From Gammaproteobacteria bacterium (GTDB taxonomy: Bacteria > Pseudomonadota > Gammaproteobacteria > Pseudomonadales > JAUIET01), in NCBI GenBank assembly GCA_030431775.1, contig JAUIHW010000019.1, forward strand, positions 1-64,000: DNA of 64,000 bases, given 5' to 3'. A program made the translations under genes and the position numbers. This document shows positions 42,001 to 50,400 of this stretch, one piece after another. Within the stretch, counting starts at the first letter, position 1. Each line of letters opens with the position of its first letter. Under the pieces are notes generated by a model that made no database searches, had not been told where the DNA came from, and saw only the letters and a list, made by a program, of their open reading frames with translations.

Positions 42001-42765
42001 GTGCAGCGCCGACAGCTTGATGGATATACCCGGGCCTTCGATACAATCCCGACCCGTCGACACATGGCCGATATGTTCGATCGCTCGTCGATAGGCAGTC
42101 AAATAGGCTTCAGCGGTTTCCTGGGTACGACTGGCCTCACCCAGCATATCGTAACTGTAGCGATAACCGCGCTGCTCATTGTTGCGTGCATTTTGGCAGG
42201 CTTTTTCAATGCTCTGCCCAAGTACAAACTGGGTACCCATTATGCGCATGGCCTGCCGCATGGCGGCTCGAATAACCGGCTCTCCCAGACGACCAACCAC
42301 TTTCCCTAAACCAAAAAGCCCGGCGCGCTCATCAGGACGGTTCAAACCAACCACTTTTCCGGTCAGTAACAACCCCCATGCTGAGGCGTGCACAAAAAAA
42401 GAATCGTCGGACTCCAGGTTGGCCGCCCAATCGCCTTTGAGAATTTTGTCCTGGATCAGCTGGTCGGCTGTTTCATTATCCGGTATGCGCAATAGCGCCT
42501 CAGCAAGGCACATCAATACAATACCTTCTTCCGAGTTCAGATCGTACTCGTTCAGCAATGCCTGCACACCGCTCTCACCAGCGGCTAACGCCCGTACTCT
42601 TTCAGACAGCGCCAGAGCGAGCGATTGGACCCGATCTACAGCTGGTTGCTCAAGCTGCGCCAGTGGCAGCAATCGTTCAAGAGCCTCCGCATCTGTGGCG
42701 CGATGGTAGCGCCGCACGGAGCGACGCAAATCAACTAACCGACTAGCGGCGCCGTCAGCTGTCAT
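39001..42765 (-). CDS. putA: Bifunctional proline dehydrogenase / glutamate-semialdehyde dehydrogenase
   Basis: The 1254-residue protein oxidises proline to glutamate in two steps. The PRODH barrel (about residues 150-480) contains IMIRLVKGAYWDAEIK near 350. The aldehyde dehydrogenase domain (about 560-1020) has GVVLCISPWNFPLAIFLGQL, IAETGGQNCM with the general-base Glu near 778, and SAGQRCSALR with the catalytic Cys near 813. A C-terminal region of about 200 residues follows, as in long PutAs. It begins directly with the alpha-helical arm (RYHRATDAEALERLLPLAQL) and lacks the ribbon-helix-helix repressor domain of E. coli PutA, so it should not autoregulate. The ATG overlaps the upstream PQQ dehydrogenase by 11 bp. 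Confidence 0.95.
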   Translation of the reverse strand: MTADGAASRLVDLRRSVRRYHRATDAEALERLLPLAQLEQPAVDRVQSLALALSERVRALAAGESGVQALLNEYDLNSEEGIVLMCLAEALLRIPDNETADQLIQDKILKGDWAANLESDDSFFVHASAWGLLLTGKVVGLNRPDERAGLFGLGKVVGRLGEPVIRAAMRQAMRIMGTQFVLGQSIEKACQNARNNEQRGYRYSYDMLGEASRTQETAEAYLTAYRRAIEHIGHVSTGRDCIEGPGISIKLSALHPRYEYANSQRVHAEMYPRLKELVLLARQFDIGVSIDAEEADRLELSLDLIERLLRDPDLGNWQGFGVVVQAYQKRALEVLRWLLELARVCQQRIMIRLVKGAYWDAEIKLAQVEGLAGYPVFTRKASTDASYRACARLLLENRDLVYPQFATHNANTVAAILEMAGEHDGFEFQRLHGMGDELYASLREKVAVPCRIYAPVGEHEDLLAYLVRRLLENGANTSFVNKILDDRVPLESLVADPVSKVRSWQAKAHPGILLPANIYGEKRLNSSGIDLQDAICHAELECSVAKWTEQLVQTAERAQGEPSVNPADTRQIIARVPFATPAELLACLHTAEQAFAGWSLSTASERATILRAFADKLQAHEAELISLCCKEAGKTLHDGVGEVREAIDFCRYYACQAEQMQADEPSLKPLGVVLCISPWNFPLAIFLGQLSAALAAGNTVLAKPAEQTCQVALRAGELLKASGLPEGVLQVVCARGIDTGEHLVGDERIQAVLFTGSTRTARWIAERLAQRPGRRIPLIAETGGQNCMLADTTALTEQLVDDVISSAFRSAGQRCSALRVLYIQEEAADSTIRMLAGAMAELSIGDPACLQTDVGPLIDEQARRALTEHQAYLDGLCVGGKARLVYACSLGSDCSNGTFFAPRLYEIDDISLLRGEVFGPVLHVIRYRASELSNVLEAINSTGFGLTAGVHSRIDLTCKRFSEQIRAGNIYVNRNTIGAIVGVQPFGGRGLSGTGPKAGGPSYLYRLCAEPIDSPVESLPELFPDLATIEPTACSPASMEDQIQGLHATAQQWRALTLETRCAALKNTCEQLPESGQLLTEINALYELAQMEYAAQQLLGPTGESNVLSVDPRGVLLALGPSQSPHSVRQIFASLLAGNAVLRCVPAESEPAIAASEFRFNPDIPFQNARLNSAAELLDVLLNHSIDGVVSHAADAELRGVDRALRQREGELLPLVTETRGLALLKRLVLERHVSTDTTASGGNASLLALGELD

Positions 42766-44920
42766 TGGCGCGCTGTTCCTGCAGCTTCTTCCCCCGCCAT
42801 GCCTGCTGAATCACATACTGTCGAATCAACTCAGCTTGAGAGTCGTTCAGCAGATAATCCATCTGCGGCATGCCGCGTTCTTTTAATCGGCCTTCCACGA
42901 CTACGGCACGCCACGCTGCCGAATCGTGCAAGAAGCCCGAGCCGCGAAGGTCCGGTAATAATAGGCCTGATACCGCATTCAAACCGTGACAACCCATGCA
43001 AGTGTCCTGATAAAGGCGGAAACCCTGCACCAGTTCTTGCTCGTCCGCAGTCAATTCAGGCGGGCTGAACACAACCGTCCGCTTCCAGTCTACAGGGGGT
43101 AACTGATTGCCTGCACCCAGTTTAAAGGTCAACACGCGGCTTACATTCGGCAAGCTCTCTGCCTGAACATACTCGCCAAACACCATCGCGAAAGCGCCAC
43201 CCCAGCCAACACTAACACTGATGTATTGTTCGCCGTCAACTTCATAGCTTATCGGTGCGGCGACAATGCCGGTCTGCGCCGGAAATTCCCATAGGCTTTC
43301 ACCACTCGCCGCGTTATAGGCGATGAATTTTCCGCTGGCCGAGCCCTGGAATACCAAGCCCCCTGCAGTACTCAGTACGCCACCATTCCACGGGCCGGCC
43401 TGCTCCACACTCCAGGCTGCGCTTTGCTTCTTAGGATCCCAGGCAAGCAAGCGGCCTTTGATCAAGGCGCCAAAAGCGCGCCGCTCAGACTCGTCATCGG
43501 GCAGACTGCCAACTATGCCATCGATGCCCATATTCGTTCCCGCTGGGCGATGCTCAAAGCCGGCATCGTGCCCGTAAACAGCTGGCATATCGTTCACTGG
43601 CACATATACCAGGCCGGTTTGCGCACTGTAGGACATGGGATGCCAGTTATGGCCACCGAGGTAAGACGGAAATTGCAGTACCGGCTGCTCTTTGTATCGC
43701 GCTGCCGGATCTTCTACCGGACGGCCGCTTTCCAGATCCACATGGCTTGCCCAAGTCACATTGACGTAGTTATTGGCAGACAACAGTTCACCTGACGCTC
43801 GATCCAGCACATAGAAAAAGCCATTTTTGGGTGCCTGCATGATGACTTTACGCGGCTTGCCGTCAATTTCCATGTCAGCCAGAATCATGTGCTGGGTTGC
43901 CGTGTAATCCCAGGTCTCACCCGGCGTGGTCTGGTAATGCCACACGTATTCGCCATTGTCCGGGTTCAGCGCCACAATGGATGACAGGAACAGGTTGTCG
44001 CCACCATCCGGTGAACGAATCTGCTGGTTCCAGGGTGCGCCATTACCCACTCCAATGTATAACAGGTTCAATTGTGGATCGTAAGCCATCGAGTCCCAAA
44101 CCGTACCGCCCCCGCCGAGCTTCCACCATTCACCTGTCCAGGTATCAGCCGCTAAGCGCATGGCATCATTCTCAAAACCATCCGCCGGGTTGCCAGGCAC
44201 GGTATGAAAGCGCCAGGCCAGACTTCCATCCTCTACGTTATAGGCCGAGACATAACCGCGAACATCAAACTCGGCGCCGCCATTACCGATGATTACCTTG
44301 CCGTTTATCACCCGCGGAGCGCCGGTAATGGTGTAGGCCTGGTTTGGGTCGACCGTCATTACCTCCCACAACACTTCCCCACTGCGCGCATCCAGTGCGA
44401 TCAGCCGACCGTCGAAGGCACCGACAAACACCTTACCCTGCCAAACCGCTACTCCGCGATTCACCGGGCCGCAACAGGCGTGGCCCGCCTTGTCTCGCGC
44501 AACCTGGGGATCATAAGTCCATAACAACGCGCCAGTCTTGGCGTCCAGAGCATGCACAATGCTCCACGAGGAAGTGGTGTACATAGTGCCGTCCACGACA
44601 ATTGGTGTTGCTTCAACGCCCCGCTGGGTACCCAGATCAAATGCCCAGGCCAGGCCCAAATCAGCAACATTGTTGGTGGACACTCGCTGCAATGGACTGT
44701 AACGCTGCTCTGAATACGTGCGCCCGTGGCTCATCCAGTTCTGTGGTTCGCTGTCAGCGCCCAGCAAGCGCGCGGCATCAACTTGCGCAACCCTTACTTC
44801 CGACTTGTTACCAAAAGCTACATCCGGGGCATCCGCGCTTGGTTTCTGCTCAGCACCACAAGCGGCCAGCAGCGGAATCAACAGCCAAAGACTCAATGAA
44901 AAAACCTTGTTATTGTGCAT
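42755..44920 (-). CDS. PQQ-dependent quinohemoprotein alcohol dehydrogenase, lipoprotein
   Basis: The 721-residue protein combines a PQQ beta-propeller with a C-terminal cytochrome c domain. GHACCGPVNRGVAVW holds the vicinal Cys pair that stacks on PQQ. IRSPDGGDNLFLSSIVALNP and WDYTATQHMILADMEIDGKP closely match quinohemoprotein alcohol dehydrogenases. CMGCH near residue 650 binds heme c, with a likely Met ligand in RGMPQMDYLL. It oxidises alcohols in the periplasm and passes electrons to the respiratory chain. I choose ATG 44920: it has GGAG 7-8 nt upstream and opens a lipoprotein signal peptide (LLIPLLAAC); a longer frame to 44992 lacks this. First gene of the putA operon. Confidence 0.93.
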   Translation of the reverse strand: MHNNKVFSLSLWLLIPLLAACGAEQKPSADAPDVAFGNKSEVRVAQVDAARLLGADSEPQNWMSHGRTYSEQRYSPLQRVSTNNVADLGLAWAFDLGTQRGVEATPIVVDGTMYTTSSWSIVHALDAKTGALLWTYDPQVARDKAGHACCGPVNRGVAVWQGKVFVGAFDGRLIALDARSGEVLWEVMTVDPNQAYTITGAPRVINGKVIIGNGGAEFDVRGYVSAYNVEDGSLAWRFHTVPGNPADGFENDAMRLAADTWTGEWWKLGGGGTVWDSMAYDPQLNLLYIGVGNGAPWNQQIRSPDGGDNLFLSSIVALNPDNGEYVWHYQTTPGETWDYTATQHMILADMEIDGKPRKVIMQAPKNGFFYVLDRASGELLSANNYVNVTWASHVDLESGRPVEDPAARYKEQPVLQFPSYLGGHNWHPMSYSAQTGLVYVPVNDMPAVYGHDAGFEHRPAGTNMGIDGIVGSLPDDESERRAFGALIKGRLLAWDPKKQSAAWSVEQAGPWNGGVLSTAGGLVFQGSASGKFIAYNAASGESLWEFPAQTGIVAAPISYEVDGEQYISVSVGWGGAFAMVFGEYVQAESLPNVSRVLTFKLGAGNQLPPVDWKRTVVFSPPELTADEQELVQGFRLYQDTCMGCHGLNAVSGLLLPDLRGSGFLHDSAAWRAVVVEGRLKERGMPQMDYLLNDSQAELIRQYVIQQAWRGKKLQEQRANDS

Positions 44921-45095
44921 CTCATATCTCCAGTGAAACACGTGCCTCTGCGTACAATACCCTACCACGTTTTGCTCGGCGCTCGCAGTCAAAGTCAGGT
45001 CACGACTCCAACAATTGCCTGATACTCCGCTGAGTTACTTACCACACCAGCAAACGGTTTTTGCTAAACTGCGGCTTTCCGAGCTCCGAGCCAAT
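44921..45095. other. Divergent intergenic region (PQQ dehydrogenase / purC)
   Basis: The region must carry promoters for both the minus-strand PQQ dehydrogenase-putA operon and the plus-strand purC-Nramp pair. I could not identify a convincing -35/-10 pair for either direction, and see no riboswitch-like structure by eye. Confidence 0.4.
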
Positions 45096-46199
45096 ATGAA
45101 CCTCGCAGACACCGTTCTTTCTGTTAACCACGATCTACCGATTCGCACTGCTCAGGCAGTTCACAACGGTAAGGTGCGCTCAGTGTACTGGCTGACCGCG
45201 GCTGACAGTCGGCGGCTGATCGAGGAACGCGGTTATGCTGTTGCAGCGGATGCCGAGCTGGCTGTAATGGTTATCAGCGACCGGATTTCGGCCTTCGAAT
45301 GCATCTGGCGTGGGCAAGGCGGCATGGCTGGAGTACCGGGCAAAGGCGCAGCTCTGAACGCCATTTCCAACCATTGGTTCGACAGTTTCCGCAAGGCCGG
45401 ACTGAACGACAGCCACATTCTGGAGGTGCCTCATCCTCTGGTATGGCTGGTACAGAAGGCTCAGCCGGTGATGATTGAGGCCATCGCCCGTCAGTATATA
45501 ACGGGTTCTATGTGGCGCGCCTATCAGCAGGGCGAACGCAGCATCTGCGGTATAGAACTGCCCGATAATCTTGAGAAAAACCAAAAGCTGCCTGAGCTGT
45601 TAATCACACCATCTACCAAAGGTATTTTGCGCGCTATTCCCGGTGTGCCTGAACAAGACGACAGCAATGTCAGTCGCATGACCATTGAACAGAACTATGC
45701 CGCTTTCAACTTCGACTGCGCGGCGGATATTGACCGCTACGAAAACTTGCTGCGCGATGGGTTTCAACTGATCAGCGAGCAACTGCAAGCGATTGACCAG
45801 ATTTTTGTCGATACAAAATTTGAGTTCGGTTATATCCATGATGCACACGGCCAACGTAAGCTGATCTACATGGATGAAGTCGGCACCCCCGACTCATCGC
45901 GCATCTGGGATGGCGCACAGTACCGCGAGGGCAACGTAGTGGAAAACTCCAAGGAGGCGTTTCGCCAGGCATTGCTAAGCCACTTTCCTGACCCGGATAT
46001 TCTAACCAATAAGGCCCGCATGGCCGAACGCACAGCCCTGGCGGAGGGCCATGAGTTACCACTGGAAATCATGCAACAGGTTTCGGACACATATGTCGGC
46101 ATGGCGGAGAAAATCATCGGCGCTAAATTGCCGATTTCTGACAATCCAAAAGCAGAGATCATTGACGTGTTGCACAACACCTACGGCATCATAGTTTAA
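45096..46199 (+). CDS. purC: Phosphoribosylaminoimidazole-succinocarboxamide synthase
   Basis: Catalyses the ATP-dependent joining of CAIR and aspartate to SAICAR in purine synthesis. The sequence is strongly conserved: [19 protein letters not shown] near the start, [47 protein letters not shown] and [12 protein letters not shown]. At 367 residues it belongs to the longer SAICAR synthetase form seen in Vibrio and Shewanella rather than the roughly 237-residue E. coli form. I use ATG 45096 because the protein then starts [18 protein letters not shown], as the family does; an extension to 45015 adds 27 unrelated residues. Followed 24 bp later by the Nramp gene. Confidence 0.95.
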   Translation: MNLADTVLSVNHDLPIRTAQAVHNGKVRSVYWLTAADSRRLIEERGYAVAADAELAVMVISDRISAFECIWRGQGGMAGVPGKGAALNAISNHWFDSFRKAGLNDSHILEVPHPLVWLVQKAQPVMIEAIARQYITGSMWRAYQQGERSICGIELPDNLEKNQKLPELLITPSTKGILRAIPGVPEQDDSNVSRMTIEQNYAAFNFDCAADIDRYENLLRDGFQLISEQLQAIDQIFVDTKFEFGYIHDAHGQRKLIYMDEVGTPDSSRIWDGAQYREGNVVENSKEAFRQALLSHFPDPDILTNKARMAERTALAEGHELPLEIMQQVSDTYVGMAEKIIGAKLPISDNPKAEIIDVLHNTYGIIV

Positions 46200-46223
46200 C
46201 CAGACCACAACTCAGGCTTCTGT

Positions 46224-47429
46224 ATGCGCAGCTCAGGCCCAGGCATCATGGTAACGGCGGCCTTTATCGGCCCTGGCACATTAACGACCTGCACACTGGC
46301 CGGGGCGAACTTCGGTCATGCGTTGCTATGGGCCTTGCTGTTTTCAGTGGTAGCCACCTATATATTGCAGGAAATGTGCGCGCGGTTGGGCGTAGTCACA
46401 CAGCGGGGTCTTGGTGAAAGTTTGCGCAAGCAGTTTACCTCACCACTGCCCAGAGCGCTGGTAATCGCTACTGTGGTTGGCGCTATTGTTGTGGGCAACA
46501 GCGCTTACCAGGGCGGCAATATTTCCGGAGCGTCCCTGGGCCTACAGGCATTGGTCGGTGACAGCGCTCCATTTGGCGCTAAAGTCTGGCCCATCCTGAT
46601 TGGAATGGCGGCCTTAATACTGCTGTGGACAGGGTCACTGCAAGGTCTTGAGTGGGCATTGTTGCTATTGGTGCTGGCCATGAGCCTGGCCTTTTTGGCA
46701 ACGTTTCTAATGGCCGATATTGAGATCGGCAGCTTTCTGTCCGGGCTGCTAGTGCCTGGCATGCCCGATGGTGCCACACTGACGGTGGCCGCACTGATCG
46801 GTACAACCATCGTACCGTACAATCTGTTTCTACACGCAGCGGCAGCGCGCGACCACTGGAATGAACCTCAGGAGCTGGGCGCGGCCCGTCGAGACCTGGC
46901 GCTGTCACTGGGGCTTGGCGGCCTGATTTCAATCGCCATTGTTTCCACCGCCGCCGCCGCATTTTTCCAGCAGCAGGTGGAGATTCATTCTGCGGCTGAT
47001 CTTGGCACTCAATTGCAGCCCCTGTTTGGCTCCTGGGCTCTGCTTTTCACAAGCTTGGGGCTGTTTGCCGCGGGTTTGTCGTCTGCGGTCACGGCACCGC
47101 TGGCTGGTGCGTACGCGCTTGGCGGCATCCTTGGATGGAAGTCCTCGTTAACGGACTGGCGAATCCGCAGTGTCTGGCTGACGATCCTGATCGCCGGTAC
47201 GATTACAGCTGCGAGTGGCTTCAAACCCGTCAGCATCATCTGGTTTGCACAGCTGATTAATGCCGTGCTGCTACCCTTGATTGTGCTGTTTTTGCTTGTC
47301 GCAATGAACCAACGGGAAAGTCTCGGCAAATACCGTAACGGTCCGGTTCAAAATACCCTCGGCATGTTTGTGCTAGCGCTTACTATCGCTTTATCTGCAC
47401 GCACCTTTTGGATTTTGTTAGTCTCCTGA
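46224..47429 (+). CDS. Nramp-family transporter with non-canonical metal site
   Basis: This 401-residue inner-membrane protein has about ten to eleven hydrophobic segments and clear Nramp homology (GPGIMVTAAFIGPGTLTTC, then TLAGANFGHALLWALLFSV). The TM1 DPGN motif that binds metal in MntH/Nramp reads GPGT here. The TM6 motif, normally with a Met before PHN, reads TIVPYNLFLHAAA. The canonical Asp, Asn and Met ligands are therefore absent. It groups by sequence with Nramp-related proteins of unproven specificity; manganese or iron import should not be assumed. The start has AGG about 8 nt upstream. The gene is probably co-transcribed with purC. Its stop is 1 bp from the stop of the convergent OmpA-family gene. 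Confidence 0.85.
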   Translation: MRSSGPGIMVTAAFIGPGTLTTCTLAGANFGHALLWALLFSVVATYILQEMCARLGVVTQRGLGESLRKQFTSPLPRALVIATVVGAIVVGNSAYQGGNISGASLGLQALVGDSAPFGAKVWPILIGMAALILLWTGSLQGLEWALLLLVLAMSLAFLATFLMADIEIGSFLSGLLVPGMPDGATLTVAALIGTTIVPYNLFLHAAAARDHWNEPQELGAARRDLALSLGLGGLISIAIVSTAAAAFFQQQVEIHSAADLGTQLQPLFGSWALLFTSLGLFAAGLSSAVTAPLAGAYALGGILGWKSSLTDWRIRSVWLTILIAGTITAASGFKPVSIIWFAQLINAVLLPLIVLFLLVAMNQRESLGKYRNGPVQNTLGMFVLALTIALSARTFWILLVS

Positions 47430-47430
47430 T

Positions 47431-50400
47431 TCAGCGGCAAATCTCCGGATTGGCCAGTATCAACTCTACCCGTCGATTTTGCGCCCGACCTGCTGCGCTT
47501 GCATTGTCGGCAACCGGTTGTGACTCGCCAAGACCTACGGCCCGCAACTGCACGGCCCGTACCCCACGATCGAGGAAGTAGCGGCGCACTGCATTGGCCC
47601 GGCGTTCTGACAACCAGTCATTGCTGAACGTCGAACCCTGGGCATCGGTGTGCGCTCGAATCTCAACTCTCGCCTCCTCTTTAGCCGCCAGACTGTCTGC
47701 AAGAGGACGCAAAATTTCGCGGGCTTGGGCCGACAGTTCATCCGAAGCACTGGCAAACTGGACTCCGGCAACCACGCCAGCGAAGTCAGCACACTGAAAG
47801 ACAGGCAAGGGCCCACTGGGCAGCGGCGCTGGAGCCGCTGCTGGGACAGGCATAGGCGCTGGACGCGGGTCCGGAGGAACCACGCCACGCTCCGGTGGTG
47901 GGATCAGGCCGGGTTTTTGCGGTGCTTCACCACCAAAATAACGGTTGATGGACAGCGAGGCATACCAGGCGTCTGTATCGTAGCTATCGAAATTGAGCCG
48001 GAAGAACCACGGCGAATGTTGCTGTCGATACTGCACCCCGAGGCCCAGGGCCAGTTGCACAGTGGTCACCTCTCGGAAATTGACGGTATCGGCATCATCT
48101 TCAGCACGATTGAAAATAGCCGAGGCCCCGGCTTTGAGATACGCATTGAAGGAATGCTCCGGCTGTCGCAGAAGATAGCCCGCCATTAAGGATGGCACTT
48201 TGTAACTGATCGCGGCATCGGGGTAGGCCGCGTCAATAGCCGGAACAGCATTGCCCAGCCCGGCTTCACCGATCTCGGCGTATTTAAACTCGGCAAACCA
48301 ACGCGGCTTGAAGTGCCACCCCGCCTGTATTTCCCAACCATCGGATTCACTGTCATCAGTACTCCAACCATTGGACTCTCGTTCAGGGTCGAGGTGTGAC
48401 CCGCCATAACCAATGCCAGCATACCAGCAGTCGCGGAATGCATACCGGTCGTATTCGGTGCCACAATCAGTCGCCGCTCCCGCTTGAGTCGCCGCTAAGG
48501 TGGCCACTCCCAGTACGAGCACCGGCACAACCTGCCGCGTACCGCGCGTTACGAGTAAACCTAACATCGCCAGCAGTCCGAACATTCCCGTTGAGCCACC
48601 GCCACCGTCAACAGACGTAATCAATTCGCCTTCGCTGGCGGGCTGCAAACGATCCGCTATGCCGTCGTTGTCAAAGTCACCGCCATCCTCATTCTCCAGA
48701 GCATCGCTAAAGCCATCATTATCACTGTCGCCGTCCAGGAAATCGGCGATGCCATCGCCATCGGTATCCACAGGTATTGCCGGATTGTCGCCTGCTTCTT
48801 CGGCGTCGCTCGCACCATCATTGTCGCTGTCCTGGTCTTCAGAATTGATCAGCCCGTCGCCATCCGTGTCGTCACTCCCCTCCACCGCATCAGGTATGCC
48901 GTCGGCATCGTTGTCCGGCGGCGGTGGTGGCAGCATGACATCATCACCGCCATTACCGACGGTCGGGTCGGTGCTATTCTCTAACACTTCCTCACCATCG
49001 TTGACACTACCATCGTCGGTGTCGCTGTCCAACGGGTCGGTCGCGCCTATACCGGATAGGGGCCCGGTTGCCAGCACTTCCTCACCATCGCTTAAGCCGT
49101 CTCCGTCGGTGTCGGCATTGTTCGGGTCAGTCTCTCCATTACCATCGGTACCGGTTCCGCCCACTACATTGACCGTTGCGCCATCACCATTGGCGTCTTC
49201 GGCGCCATCAATCAGGCCGTCACCATCGGTATCAGCCAGCAACGGGTTGGTCGTGCTGGCCGGGTCCTGATCGGCGGTAAAATTCGGCGAGGCCGGGTCG
49301 GTCGCGGTGAAGGGAATGCCAGCCAGATCGCTATTTCCAGCGGCTATGGGCGAGTCCACTCCTAACTCAAGCCCGTCCGACAGGCCGTCGTTATCAGTGT
49401 CTGCGTTCAATGGGTCGCTGTCATCACCGCTGTTAACCAGGCCATCGACTCCCAGCACTTCAGCGCCATCGCTCAGACCGTCGTCATCCGAGTCCGCGTC
49501 CAGCGGAAAGGTATCACCTGAGTCCTGCTGGCCGTCAAAACCGATCTCAAAGCCGTCACTCAGACCATCATTGTCGCTGTCGGGGTCATTGGGGTCAGTA
49601 CCCAGTGAGGCCTCGCTTCCATCACTGATTCCGTCAGCATCGCTGTCGACACCACTGTCATCCGCGCCATTGCCCGCGACCGGATTGGATCCATCAGCCA
49701 ACGCTTCCTCGCCATCCTGAATGCCGCCATCATCGCTGTCGGTATCCAGCGGGTCGGTTGCGCCGAATGTCGCCAGGGGGCCAAGCCCGCCGATCTCATC
49801 GCCGTCATTGAGGCCATCGCCATCCGTATCCGGGTTATTCGGGTCGGTTTCACCAGAGCCCGCCGTGCCGGTCCCACCGATTGTATTGCTTGTGGCACCA
49901 TCGGCATTGAGGTCTTCCGCGCCGTCATTGATACCGTCAGCATCGCTATCGACCAGAATCGGGTCGGTTGTGGTGCTTGGATCGGCGTCGGGCACATAGG
50001 CAGGCGAGCCGGTATCGGTGCCACTGAATGCCACGCCATTCGGCGTGCTGGTGCCGCCGGCTACCGGCGCGGTAACACCGGCCTCGGTGCCGTCATTGAG
50101 GCCGTCCGAATCAGAATCAGCGTTCAGTGGGTCTGTCGCGTCAGAGCCACCCAAACGGCCGTCGGGACCAAGCACTTCCCGGCCATCCGCCAGGCCATCA
50201 TCATCGGTATCGGCGTCCAAGGGATTGGTTTCGCCCGAACCTACCACACCATCAACGCCTGCCTCATCAGCGTCACTCAAGCCATCGCCATCCGTATCCG
50301 GGTTGTCCGGGTCCGTACCCAGAGCACTCTCCAGATCATCGCTGAGCCCATCATTGTCAGTGTCCACGGCAAGCACGTCGTCGGCCGCGTTCCCAACCAG

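Noticed and set aside
44921..44992. Longer start for the PQQ dehydrogenase at 44992.
   Set aside because: It would bury the lipoprotein signal peptide; ATG 44920 has GGAG and starts the signal directly.
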